From Amborella trichopoda (lineage: Eukaryota; Streptophyta; Magnoliopsida; Amborellales; Amborellaceae): a stretch of 64,000 nt of DNA. Shown here in pieces: positions 53,049 to 64,000 of the stretch. Both the position numbers and the translations under genes were made by a program. Location of the stretch: the NCBI RefSeq assembly GCF_000471905.2, contig NW_006494789.1, positions 389,387-453,386 on the forward strand, given 5' to 3'. How positions within the stretch are numbered: position 1 is the stretch's first letter; the number at the start of each line of letters is the position of its first letter. The notes under the pieces are model-generated. The model searched no databases. It was not told where the DNA came from and worked only from the letters and a program-made list of their open reading frames with translations.

Positions 53049-53100
53049 AAATTTTCCATATAAATAAGCTAGAGCTATTCCCAACGGACCATTCATACAT

Positions 53101-53268
53101 GCCTGTGATCCCTAACTCTGTATCCGTCTTTCCATTCATATTCCAATGTCATTCATGCCTGTGATCCCTAACTCTGTATCCGTCTTTCCATTCATATTCC
53201 AATGCCATTCATGCCTGTGATCCCTAACTCTGTATCCATCTTTCCATTCATATTCCAATGTCATTCAA
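53101..53268 (+). repeat. 56-bp tandem repeat, three copies
   Basis: Units start GCCTGTGATCCCTAACTCTG at 53101, 53157 and 53213 and differ at very few positions. Confidence 0.92.
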
Positions 53269-54180
53269 GTTAGTAACCAGACCTTCATGCCAGCATGGAC
53301 ACAGTGTGTGAATAAGAAATTAGCAACTTCTATGGAATCCATTTCTGACCAAAATACTTTCGGTGTGGATGATCTCATTAACTGACATAAATCCCGACCA
53401 AGTTCCAGTAGTAGAACTGCTTTTTCGCCTCCACCCATTGAAGAGTGAAAACAGCCACCTTGGTCCGCTCCTATATTCATAGGTGACAGACTTTAGGAAC
53501 CCTGCTTGTCAAAAAACTCCTCCAAAATGCCGCTAATGTTTTGAATTAATAACACTATTTCTTCATTAAACTTATTCACATGTCCAAACGGACTCATAGA
53601 ATACTGTGAAACCCCAAAGAACATCTACAATCAATAATCAATGTGAACCTGCCACCAACTAATAACACCAACCACCAACTCTCTTTCTTCAGAAAACTTA
53701 TCGTATGGGCAATTGGATAACCAAGTACTTAGAAAGAAGCTTCTCACAAAAAATATAAAATTCACACACAAATGATTGTGTTACATCTTTTTGTACAGGG
53801 TCACATGCCTGAAAATTTGGATATCTTGTGACCCTCCGAAGCCCTAACATCACTGAAGAGTTTCAGTCCTCTCAATAATGTATGCTTTTCCACAAGAACA
53901 AATAAAATGACAAGAAATGTCTCTTCACATGAAAAAAAATGAACCAACTGTGCAAAAGAGGGTCGCCACACACTGGCATTAACAAGGAAAGAGCGACACT
54001 GTTAAAGCTTCCTAGCTTGGTTGGATCCACTTCCATGTCGGAATATCCTCACCGAGTCCTTTAAAGGAAACACATCTGCAATCATTCGCTTAGGACACTT
54101 CAACCATAATTGTTACATTTCTCCATTTTCCTTCTGGGCAACTCGTGCGCTTGGTGAAGGCACTCCCTTCAACAAAAACT
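53269..54180. other. Spacer downstream of the PPR gene
   Basis: No gene supported. An open frame on the minus strand at 53480-53265 has no recognisable similarity. Confidence 0.4.
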
Positions 54181-54602
54181 GCTTTTGAAATGATTCAGGG
54201 AGGATGGCCCGAAACCCATATGCTATACATAAGTCTGTTACATTTCTCCCTTTTCCTTCTTCAACTAAATGGGCCCTCCCTTCAACAAAGACTGCTTTTG
54301 AAATGATTCAAGGAGGATGGCCCGTAACCCATATGCTATACATAAGTCTGTTACATTTCTCCATTTTCCTTCTTCAACTAAATGGGCAGCTGGTGCGCTT
54401 GGTAAAGGCCCCTTCCCTTCAACAAAAGCCGCTTTTGAAACGATTAAGGGAGGATGGCCTGAAACCCATATGTTGTACATAAGAACCGTTTTTGAAATGA
54501 TTCAGGGAGGATGGCCTGAAACCCATATGCTGTACATAAGAACCGCTTTTGAAATGATTCAGGGAGGATGGCCCGAAACCCACCCATATGCTATACATAA
54601 GT
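54181..54602 (+). repeat. Nested minisatellite abutting the PPR gene 3' end
   Basis: Five copies of a unit GCTTTTGAAATGATTCAGGG...CATATGC(T)ATACATAAG start near 54181, 54295, 54431, 54488 and 54545. Spacing is 57 bp for the last two steps and 114-136 bp earlier, where an extra CTTCTCCATTTTCCTTCTTC segment is included, so the array is a higher-order repeat. Open frames through it (FEMIQGGWPETHMLYIRT) are repeat artefacts. Confidence 0.85.
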
Positions 54603-54690
54603 CCAAGTTGGGCTTTTCTTCTTCTTTTTCTTTCCATTGGTGTCCAAATTGGGCACTTGAAAACATGCATAATACAAAAAACCACAAGCC

Positions 54691-56295
54691 TTACCAATAG
54701 TCCCCACAAGAGCAAGACCCCTGCACAAATCTATGAAACCTTGCCCTGTCCCTCACAACTATCTCCCTCCCATAAATCTTAGACACAAGCTTGGCCACCC
54801 CATGGCAATCCCCACATATCCTAAGGTTCTTTATCACATGAATTGGGGAGCCCACCTCAATGCTGATAAGCCCGTAGGCAATTGCCAGCTTCTCACTATG
54901 ATACCCCAAAGCGTTCTCCTTGTCCTCCTCATCGATATCATGAAGCACAAAACTAGTTTGTGCAACATACCCATTAAGCCGAAGCTTCCTATTCATCTCA
55001 TCCACCTTAGAATAGATCTCTCTCCACCGTGGGTGACCCCTGTCTCCCATCACAAACCTATGGATGGATCCCTTGGCCTCTATAAAACTAAAGCCAGGCA
55101 CCTTTCTAGAGTTGCAGGTTTTCATAACCTCCCTCACACGAACAACATCAGCCCATTGAGAATGCATAGCATAAACATTGGACATAAGCACAAAGTCCCC
55201 ACTGTGGGTGGAACCAATCTCACCAAGCTTAACCATGGCCCTCTCAGCCAACCCCACGTGGCCATGAACATTACAGGCTGCCAATAAAGTCTCCCATATC
55301 ATAGCATCCGGCTCAATGGGCATCGACAAAACAAGGTTATAGGCCTCATCGAGCCTTCCTGCTCGACCTAGGAGGTCAACAACGCACCCATAGTGCTTCA
55401 CATTAGGCCTCACCCCATGTTCTCTTTCCATTGTGTCGAAAAGCCGAAGCCCCTCATCTATCAACCTTGAGTGATTACACCCACAAAGGACAGCCACCAT
55501 TGTCACTGAATCAGGCCTTACTCCCTCACACAACATAGAGTCAAACAAGCCCAGCACCTCTCTTCCATGGCCATGCATGGCCATTCCCATAATCACAGTA
55601 TTCCAAGACACCAAACACCTATGAGTCATTCCGTGAAACACTTGGCGCATCAACTCAACACACCCACACTTCGCATACATGTCCATGAGAGCATTACACA
55701 CCACCACATGGTCATGCATCTTAGCCACCAATACAAAAGCATGGGCCATACAGCCAAGGCGATTGGACCCAAGCTGCGCACAAGCAGACACCACCCCAAT
55801 GACGGTGCCCTCATCAGGGCTTAGCCCTGCACAACGCATGGTCCTAAACAGGCTCAGCGCACGCATGGCCTCGCCACCAAGCACATGGCCCGAAATGAGC
55901 ACGTTATAAGCAACAGTATCTGTTCGAGGCATTTCATAGAACACTTTGCACGCATACGCCAAATCATTGGTTTTTGCATAGAAGTCCATTAGGGTAGTGA
56001 GGAGGAGGGGGTCAGCCAGGTGGCCGAGAAGAACTACTTGGGCATGGAGCTGGTGGCCCTCCCGCCCAGCTAGGGCGCGTGCACAGGCCTTGAGGGCAAG
56101 TGAACAGGAGACGGCGTCTGGTGTGGAGAGTTTGGTTTTGAAGAGAAAGACGGCTTGGAGGGGATTGGGGCTTAGGGCTAGGGCTTGGAGGGTGGCATTG
56201 ATGGAGGGGAGGTTAATGGGGATTCTAGAGATATGGGGGACTCGTCTGGTGAGGTGATGGGCTAGGTGGTGCATGGTGGGGAGAGAGGGGATCAT
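54691..56295 (-). CDS. Pentatricopeptide repeat protein, PLS-DYW class, intronless
   Basis: 534 residues from ATG 56295; the frame is open upstream only from a GTG, and a second Met lies seven codons in. It has a series of PPR motifs of the PLS type (ALKACARALAGREGHQLHAQ, NALMDMYAKCGCVELMRQVF, SWNTVIMGMAMHGHGREVL, YGCVVDLLGRAGRLDEAYNL), the E and E+ extensions, and a C-terminal DYW domain with the deaminase-like HSE motif (YHSEKLAIAYGL), CGDCH zinc ligands and the terminal CGDYW. Such proteins bind organelle transcripts and carry out C-to-U RNA editing in plastids or mitochondria. The N-terminus is basic and short on acidic residues, as in an organelle signal. The target cannot be predicted here. 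It is shorter than many family members. Confidence 0.93.
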   Translation of the reverse strand: MIPSLPTMHHLAHHLTRRVPHISRIPINLPSINATLQALALSPNPLQAVFLFKTKLSTPDAVSCSLALKACARALAGREGHQLHAQVVLLGHLADPLLLTTLMDFYAKTNDLAYACKVFYEMPRTDTVAYNVLISGHVLGGEAMRALSLFRTMRCAGLSPDEGTVIGVVSACAQLGSNRLGCMAHAFVLVAKMHDHVVVCNALMDMYAKCGCVELMRQVFHGMTHRCLVSWNTVIMGMAMHGHGREVLGLFDSMLCEGVRPDSVTMVAVLCGCNHSRLIDEGLRLFDTMEREHGVRPNVKHYGCVVDLLGRAGRLDEAYNLVLSMPIEPDAMIWETLLAACNVHGHVGLAERAMVKLGEIGSTHSGDFVLMSNVYAMHSQWADVVRVREVMKTCNSRKVPGFSFIEAKGSIHRFVMGDRGHPRWREIYSKVDEMNRKLRLNGYVAQTSFVLHDIDEEDKENALGYHSEKLAIAYGLISIEVGSPIHVIKNLRICGDCHGVAKLVSKIYGREIVVRDRARFHRFVQGSCSCGDYW

Positions 56296-56499
56296 GAGAG
56301 GGTGGCGTGAGGTTGAGAGTCTACATTTTGGTGGCCAACTAGAGAGAGAGGTACGCGGAGAAACTAAACACAAGCAACTTAAAATCACAAAATAGAAGCA
56401 AATTAAGCTAAGAAAGGTAAGAGAAGCAAAAATAGAAGCAACCTATTCCAATCTCTACCTACCTGTAACAAGCAGCTTCCTAATGCAACCTTATCACTG

Positions 56500-56538
<39 letters not shown>

Positions 56539-57144
56539 GTGCATCACAGCATCAGATCCCTTCCATAGGATGGAAACACTACTACAAATTTGCATACACA
56601 ATGCTGAAATATTCACCAAGAGCACATCCATTGTACACAAATTACATCTTTTCTAAATCTGTTAAAGGTTGTCTGAATGCAGCCAATGGTATAGTATACC
56701 TTGAAGCACCCATTTTACAGTTGGGGGCGAATGTGATCTTTATGTACACAGGATAAACGGTAGTGTCATATACTTTTATCCGGTGTACATAACGCAGCTT
56801 CCAATTAAATGGTACATGCACATAGATTTACATATCCATGAACATAAATAGCACCTGGCATGCATGTGGATTGTAATAACCTTAGTCAAATAGCATTTTT
56901 ATTCATATTTTCATGTTCCATGTTCCTGCAGTCTTTATGTACAGGATCCACATCTAAATTTGACTCTAAACCTCATCCCACACTGTACATCTGCATTAGA
57001 AGAAAAAAAAATCCACCATGAAACACCCTATGAACTAAATTCATCCCTGTACACTGAAACATAATATAAATAGACGAATGGGACATTAAAACAAAGCTTC
57101 TTCATCTCTGTTTCATGACCCATTAATCAATTTAGAGCATATTT
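56296..57144. other. PPR 5' region and Tcp11 3' region
   Basis: A (CT)n microsatellite of about 18 units lies at 56500-56535, some 200 bp upstream of the PPR gene. The part next to 57145 is the presumed 3' untranslated region of the Tcp11-domain gene. No other gene is supported. Confidence 0.5.
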
Positions 57145-60100
57145 TTACACATTTTGAGCAATCCAAGAATACCATGGACCATGAACCCCTCGAGAAACTG
57201 AACACATAACAGAAAGCACCTCCACAATCTCGGCCAATTGCTTGACTAAGAGCCCAGCTCCAATCCTCTTAAGGGCCATTTCGGCCATTGCTTCCCCACA
57301 TGGACCTCCACCGACAAGAATGAGTGCTCTTGATGCAGTATAAACTGCTTGAGAAACCCTAGAAAACACAGGATCATCAGGGAGTAAGCTCTTAGCCAAC
57401 AAGCGCGCCATCAACTCTTTTTTGGCAAGCCTCTCGCCTTCTTCACTGGAGTTAACACTCATGAGAAGCTCTGCAATCTCCATTACACCCACATTATCAT
57501 CACTGTTCAAGAGCTCGGTGAGCCTCTTACATGCGTTGCAAACCACCTCCTCTATATTCATTTGAGAGGTTGGCTTCTTCAGAGTTAGGGTTTGCCGAAG
57601 AACCAACAAGCTGCAATGTCAGAAAATTCAAACCCCATATTAGAAAAGTGATATCTTTGCTAGATAAGAACCTAAATCATGAATAATTAATTTTGAACAA
57701 TTAATTTTGAACGTTCAAGAAAAAAAGATTCGGATGAGTAATATTTTCTATTCACTAGCAACTATTCTAAACCGGTAAAATCACAATTGACTATTCTAAA
57801 CCGGCAAAATCACAATTGACGATTAAAATCAGCAGATTTCTAAAGCAAAGAACTTGTTATCTGAATAACCAACCTCGTAGAAACGACAATAGCTTTCTGG
57901 ATCTCACTCTGAACTCCCCTCAGCCTTAAACAATTCAATTTCAATGTTTCTGGAAGAGTCTCCTCACTGACCCCCTGAAGCTGGTTTGCGAATTTTAACA
58001 AGCCCAGCCTGACCAACACGTCAACCGTTTCCCCCTTACATTCAGTTTGATGACCTGCACAGACAAATAGACTTTATCATGAGAACAATCGATTAAAGAA
58101 AATAATCCATTAAAAAAGGTGCTAAAAATGTGAGAATAATAAAACTTCAGGACAAGTGGTACCATGATGATGAACTAAATGTTCAGAATAGGAACCGAAA
58201 GAATGCCCAAGAAAAAAAAGGATGGTACCATGATGAACTAAATGTTCAGAATAGGAACCAAAAGAATGCCCAAAAAAAAAAAGGATGGTACCATGATGAA
58301 CTAAATGGTCAGAATATAAAAAAAAAAGGATGGTACCGTGATGAACTAAATGTTCAGAATATGAACCAAAAGAATGCCCAAAAAAAAAGGACTTAAGAAG
58401 TGATGCCACAATCATTTTGGTTGTGTGACCAAACAGGAGCAGAAGCAAGAGAGCGAGTTGGGTACAACACAAATATAAAGAATATCATTTGTATTCTTAA
58501 TAAGCACCAATATCTCAAAATGATAAAGAAGATTATTTCTATTCTTAATAAAGCCATACAAATATAAAGAATATCATTTGTATTCTTAATAAGCACCAAT
58601 ATCTCAAAATGAGAAAGAAGATTATTTCTATTCTTAATAAAGTCAAATAAAGTATATTTTCCAAGTATAAGAAAAAGAAAAAAGAATCCAAAGATTACTT
58701 GTAACTTCAATCATACTTAGGCGGAAGGAAAGACTAAAAAATGAAGAGAGAAGGACAAGCATGCGTACCTATGGGAGAAGATGCCATAGGTGATCCTGGG
58801 GCCCATTGGTTTATTCGTGAAGCCCCGACACCCGTTTTAAGAACATTGGCAGGGAGACCATTTGACGAAGAAAGATCTGAGTTAGTTTGTCTGAAAGCCA
58901 AGAGCAATGCACTGTGATCTTTCCATTCCTGTTCAGCCATTGGCTTTACAGAAGAATACCACTGAACTGTTAAAGGTAGGGAGGTTGCAGAATCAGAGGG
59001 AAGTCCATAACGAGCTGCAAATGCTCTCTGTAAATATTCCAACCCAGCAGGACCCTGTATCAATGGTTCGAGAAGTTGTATTCGAGCTGCACTTATCTCT
59101 TGCTTTAGAGCCTGCATAGCATGTATATCAATTTCCAATATAATAAACCAAAAAGAAGCATCTTAAAACACTTGAAGAGAATGTAAATCCAATTATACAT
59201 AAAACATAACTAATCCTACTCGTAATCCACAGATAATGTAAAGAGGAATGAAACAAGTGGCCTTCGCAATATAGCATCCATCAAACCAGTAATTATGGAT
59301 GCTCGTGAGTACAAATGAATACAACATTAAACCATAATTATTGGTAGAACCAACTAAAAGGTTACACTGGGAACTCATGAAACCCATAAATATGGGTGAT
59401 CCTGTGTACAAAAGAATACAACACAAATTATTTTTTCATAAAGACTACTAGGATCAGATTCAGGAATTCAGCAGTTGCGGTTACTTCCAAATACAAAATG
59501 TCATAAATGAGATTTAATAAATAATTTTTTAAAATAGTTATTTATAGCACATGAATTTTACCCAAAAACAAAATGTGGGTAACCAATGGTTGTACTACCA
59601 AAGTTTGGTACCAAATCAATGAATCACCTATTCAATTCTTTAAATCAACCAATATTGTCTCAAACTCTAGATGGCTTTGAACCCACAAATAATCAAAAAC
59701 TAGATTCTATGAAACCAAAAACTAGATTCTATGAAACCAAAAAATGAGTACCTGTATCTCCTCTAAAACAAAGCGCAAGCCCTTGATTGTTGCAATTGCA
59801 AATGAGCTATTCAATTTGCCATCAACCCGAGCTATCTCAGCCAAATCATTCAGCAAATTGTTGTGGGCTGCTCTCATATCATTCTCCTTGGCAGGAGCTG
59901 AAAGCTTCTGTAAAGTACCTAAAGCATATTCCAAAATCCTCCCAAGGTAATCAATATCTGGGTTCACAGAACGCAATACCTGAAAGATACAGAAGACTTA
60001 GCACCACCATTTTTTTAAAAAAAGCATTAAACCCACCGTTTGTGCAGTAAACAACATATTGAGGGAGAGTGAGAAAGCACCTGGGTTAGGATATCCACAT

Positions 60101-63100
60101 CAATAGCTTCAGTGACCTGTAGTCTCCAATTCTGAGGAACCATAGTGCAGAGTTCATCCCTGATCTCCTTAACCAGTTGAATTACCCAAGAGTAATCAGG
60201 GTCATCTTGTTTCAAAGAATCAGTGATCCCATCCCAAAAGGCCTTTTCCATTGTGGCCTTGATTGAATCCTGCCAGTTCAAGCAGAAGTCACTTACTAAA
60301 CCACGAAAAATAACTGCAGCAACAATTATATATAATAACTGCAGAAATGAATATATTAATGCAAAAGGTGCAAGTTTTCCTTGCAACAAAAGATGCACAA
60401 ACTATGCAACATTGTTAAGCATGTGCATGATTCATAAACAGCCTTCCAATGAAAAATGTGCTTGAGTTTATAATGCTTGAGTTTATAATCTTAAGCCAGG
60501 GTTTCTACTTGTAGAATCTCAGATGCATTGGTGTTTGGCAGTTAGTAGCATCAGACTCACATACTTACAAGGACCCATCATACTGTGAGCTCTTATATTG
60601 GAAAAGTAAATGAAGAGGAGACCTACAACTTCCCCAGGGGTCATATTTCACAACCAACTATCATGTCCACATCAAATTGTCATTTATACTTAATATATAT
60701 CTCAAATGTAAATAATCATGTATGGAGGCCGTAGCGATGAAGCTCTGAATAAAGATCTGATATGAAGAACAATATGGAAGTATAATCATCCCTAGCGATG
60801 AAGCTCTGAATAAAGATTTGATATGAAGAAGAATATGGAAGTATAATCATCCCCTCATATTTTGGTTTAGTTTCAGAGAGAGATTTCACAAACTACAATT
60901 ATGTTCATCCATTCTATATTCGGTATACCAAACTTGATAACTATGATGATATAGAAAGAGCGAGTATAAAGCATGCTCACTGAGAGGATAATAAGAAAGA
61001 GAGACCAGTACTATACCTGGACACCACGAGGGCCCTTGTTAACTAGGTCAAAGCAATCAGCCTTCATCAGGCTCCTCCTATGGACAATTTCATTAACAAG
61101 TATTTCATTTTCAATTGTCAATTTCTCAGCTGTGGTGCTCGCAGATCGGTCATCTACATCTGAGGAGGGAGATTTGACCTTATTGAACAGGGATCGAACC
61201 ACATGACTCTTTGGCTTTCTCAGAATTTCTTCTTTTCTTCCTGCGGATGCTAGCGAAGACCCAACCAGTGAATCAGGGGAAGAAAATGGATCTTGAATTA
61301 AAGGTGATGCCAATGGGCTGCCATTTTCATTCCCTTCGAAGAATCTGTATCGCATATCTGAAAGCGCGGACTCCATCCGCTCAATACCATCAGTACCGCT
61401 CAAATGATGCACTTTCTCTCGCAGAAGTTTCTGGTCTTCAGACACCTGAATTATGATAATGGATAAGCATTAGAAACAAAACTAGAAGACAGGCAAGAGA
61501 GGAAACCTCATGGAAGACGAGAACCATGACAATCAGAACATGATCTGTAGTTTTTATAAACCTAAAAATTAAGGGAAACTATTGTAGTTTTTATAAACCT
61601 AGACATTATGGGGAACTATTAAAACAAAGTAAAATAAAAAACAGAAAGTGCAGCAAAGAATTGAAGTTGCTGATCCTTGTTTTGCAAGAAACTATCCGAA
61701 CCAAGAAGACATTAAAAAGGATCCAAACCAAGAAGACATTAAAAGGGTAAAAATTAAAGAGATGGGTGTAAGCAATCATAAGAACTAAAAGATCATATCA
61801 TCAAAATTATACTTTTAAACAAGTTAAGCTTAGGATTTGAATGATTACGAAAGATACCAGAAGGAAATAAAAATGAGTCACTATATTGAAAACTCAGAGC
61901 AAAACCAAAACGAACACTACGTTATATTTCACAATGAAGAACTTACGAACCTGTTTCTGAATGGCCTTCATGTCATGTGTTAGGTCGCCTGCCACTCCTT
62001 CAGTCTTCATCTTGCATGTCTGCATCATTGAAAGTTCAAGCTGGCAGGCAGCCCTAACCAAGTCCTCCTCTAAGGATCGAGCATCCTTAACCTTCCATAC
62101 CACAAAGTGGTAGAGATAAGAGCACCATGCCGCATCAAAAGCCTTCAACTGAGACCGAAACGTCACCAAATTTGGTGATGCATTGGTTTCACATTTGTTA
62201 TCAGGACCTGGGTTGCTCTGTGGACCATCTATCATTATCTTGACCAACAACTCAAGCTCCCAAACAAATTTAGAAGCTGCTTCAGCAAGTGCAACCTCAC
62301 GTTCCCCTTTACCACTGAAAACCGCATCAGGATGACCCAATATCATATAAGCACATAGAGCAACTCTAACAGGGTATCTTAACAATTGACTTCTTTCTGG
62401 GGACTTCACATCTTTGGTAGAATTTTTACTAGAAGTCATCCTGGCTGACCTAGATCTAATTGGCATTCCTCTTCTACTAGGAGAAGACAAGCGCTTGAGC
62501 AAATGATCAATGTTCGCTAAATTTGATCGAGAGGACCTTGTAAGAGTGACCCGGCTCGCAATGCGTTCCAGTAATGCCTTCACAGTTTGAAGGGTGGTAG
62601 CAGATTCTATGCGTATAGCAAGTTGCTCAAATGGCATAGACTTCACAGATCGTTCATTGATGTCTAGAGCCTCATAGTCTTTGGCCAGGACAAAAGTTGT
62701 CCTTCTCACTCTTCGGAACTGTCTCCAGCACCTTCACAATAAGATGTGAATTTATTTTGATAAGTAATAGACAAACTAACTGGAATGCAAAAGATTTGAC
62801 GAATGAATGAATCTTAAGCCACCAATCACATAAGGGCATGTAAAAACTCCGTGATATATTCCCCAAACCATTAAGTTTCTGAAATGAGAAACTCTTTATA
62901 TAAAGAACTACATAAGATACTTCGGATCCTCTTCTTGAACTTTCGAAATAAACAGAAATTAATTGAAATTGAAGAATCCGCGGTTCTGATTATGCAACTG
63001 AAGTTCTGTGGACTGTGAATGAAAACCTTTTAATCTCTGCAAAATTTACACAAAGTTTGGTTGCTTTTGAGACAATGAATACAGATAAAGTGCTGATATA

Positions 63101-63904
63101 GAAATCTCGTTGGCCAAAAGCTAGAGCTCAAGTTGATATATATTCATACTGCTTCATGAAACTAAATCAATCATCCAATACTAACTCACTACATTACCTT
63201 GCCAATTTCCTAGAGAGGTGATCCCCGTGTTTGCATAGATCAAGGCGGTTCACACGACTAGAACCATGAGGAGTAACCCTCTGTCTCAAATACTCTGCTC
63301 TCTGTCTCCTGGCCTGTCCAAAGCAAATCAAAATACAGGTCAGATATCATGACAACCTTATAAGAGAAAAAGTAAATGATGAATGCAAACCATCCAAAGG
63401 TAACAGGAAAAGAGAACAATGCAAATTACACTACAAGAGCAGGAATTTAAAATAAATAAATGCATAATCATACTTGAATTTGTTCAACAAAGAATCAAAA
63501 GAGATATGCCCCCCACTTCAGAGCCCTAATACTATAAATAGAAAGCTCTAAGTAAGTAAATAAGGGCAATTCCAATTGGAAGTAAATAAATGAAAAATTG
63601 ACAACTGCTTACCCTTTGGAGCCGATCTTCGAGCCTCTCTTTCAACTTTCTCCTTTCAATCTCTCTTTGGTTACAAACAGTTTTGGCAACACGCCTTGCT
63701 TGCATTACCATTGCATGGGCCCTTTTCTTCTCAGCTTCTATCAACCCCAACCTCTTCTTCTCAGCAGCTGCCCTCTTCTGGGAAATGGTAGCTTGCATTC
63801 TTTCTTTGTATCTTTTCTCCTGACAAAGTACCCCAGTTTTAGCAGCCTGGCGTAGCTCATCCAACCTAGCCAATCGCATTTGAGCCTGAGTCAAAATTTC
63901 CAAC
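57145..63904 (-). CDS. T-complex protein 11 (Tcp11) domain protein, 3' part, nine exons
   Basis: Exons seen: 63904-63613, 63313-63198, 62731-61951, 61445-61017, 60269-60081, 59979-59752, 59111-58769, 58054-57874 and 57610-57145, all in frame, about 1,008 residues; the 5' exons lie past 64000. The first visible part is a charged coiled coil ([21 protein letters not shown]). Then come [41 protein letters not shown] and the Tcp11 region, with [52 protein letters not shown] and [20 protein letters not shown], ending WYSWIAQNV. Plant homologues (Arabidopsis At1g22930 and At4g09150, as I recall) are about 1,100 residues and of unknown function; animal TCP11 acts in sperm signalling. Introns contain minisatellites. 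Confidence 0.88.
58158..58395 (+). repeat. Minisatellite in a Tcp11-gene intron
   Basis: Four copies of GGTACCATGATGAACTAAATG...AATGCCCAAGAAAAAAAAGGAT start at 58158, 58224, 58287 and 58332, with unit lengths of 66, 63 and 45 bp. Confidence 0.88.
58475..58645 (+). repeat. Tandem duplication of about 88 bp in the same intron
   Basis: Two near-identical copies of AATATAAAGAATATCATTTG...TTCTATTCTTAATAAAG, at 58475 and 58562. Confidence 0.88.
60270..61016. other. Tcp11-gene intron with a 62-bp tandem duplication
   Basis: A 62-bp unit (TAGCGATGAAGCTCTGAATA...) is present twice at about 60731-60852. The rest of the intron shows nothing I can name. Confidence 0.6.
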
Positions 63905-64000
63905 CTGCCATTTGAACAGAGAAACCAAATTTAATGTAACTTAACTGGCACTCAAATGACACAAAAAAGAAATAGAAATAAGAAATGGTGTAAACAAATA

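Noticed and set aside
53101-53268. CRISPR-like regular repeats
   Set aside because: Plant nuclear DNA; the units are contiguous with no variable spacers, so this is a tandem repeat.
54733-56257. Plus-strand frames opposite the PPR gene
   Set aside because: Shadows of the GC-richer PPR coding sequence; no independent similarity.
56296-56388. Longer PPR start
   Set aside because: The extension begins with GTG; ATG 56295 is the first Met in frame.
61941-61950. Alternative GTAAGT donor in the Tcp11 gene
   Set aside because: It looks stronger, but joining from it to the next exon gives an immediate stop, whereas the donor after CAG keeps the conserved frame.

Overview
This window is nuclear DNA of a flowering plant. 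The genes have spliced GT-AG structures, several encode plant-specific families (a FRIGIDA-like protein, a DYW-type PPR protein, a plastid C-type ferredoxin), and long introns and spacers are full of decayed plant transposons. Species cannot be assigned from sequence alone. The very TE-rich introns (XRN4 spans about 18 kb) suggest a medium or large genome. A run of N (22139-22950) is an assembly gap.

Layout. 1-4468: remains of an autonomous hAT transposon whose transposase is broken and carries a 925-bp tandem duplication. 5070-5540 (-): single-exon plastid ferredoxin FdC1. 5541-9853: spacer with MITEs and a degenerate LINE tail. 9854-15545 (-): three-exon FRIGIDA-LIKE 4 gene. 15546-24480: gene-poor stretch of MITEs, a Mutator-like non-autonomous element with a minisatellite core, and the gap. 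24730-42865 (+): XRN4, the cytoplasmic 5'-3' exoribonuclease, for which I derive 22 coding exons and 936 residues. Its introns hold a LINE tail, an ADP/ATP-carrier pseudogene fragment, a clean non-autonomous hAT element with an exact 8-bp target duplication, an LTR-like remnant, a foldback hairpin and a Ty3/gypsy gag fragment. 45168-49863 (-): HISN5, imidazoleglycerol-phosphate dehydratase, eight exons, 267 residues. 49864-54690: spacer with more MITEs and tandem repeats. 54691-56295 (-): intronless PPR-DYW gene. 57145-63904 (-): nine 3' exons of a Tcp11-domain gene whose 5' end lies beyond the window.

The genes do not form an operon-like unit: they are separate housekeeping or regulatory genes in plastid redox, flowering and chromatin regulation, mRNA decay, histidine synthesis and organelle RNA editing. 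From memory, the FdC1 / FRL4 / HISN5 neighbourhood matches a conserved linkage in Arabidopsis, with XRN4 lying between FRL4 and HISN5 here. I found no evidence for a new multi-gene system. The more unusual items are structural: the hAT element with CCTAGG palindromes, the Mutator-like element with a minisatellite core, a MITE family with palindromic ends, and gene-derived fragments within XRN4 intron 12.
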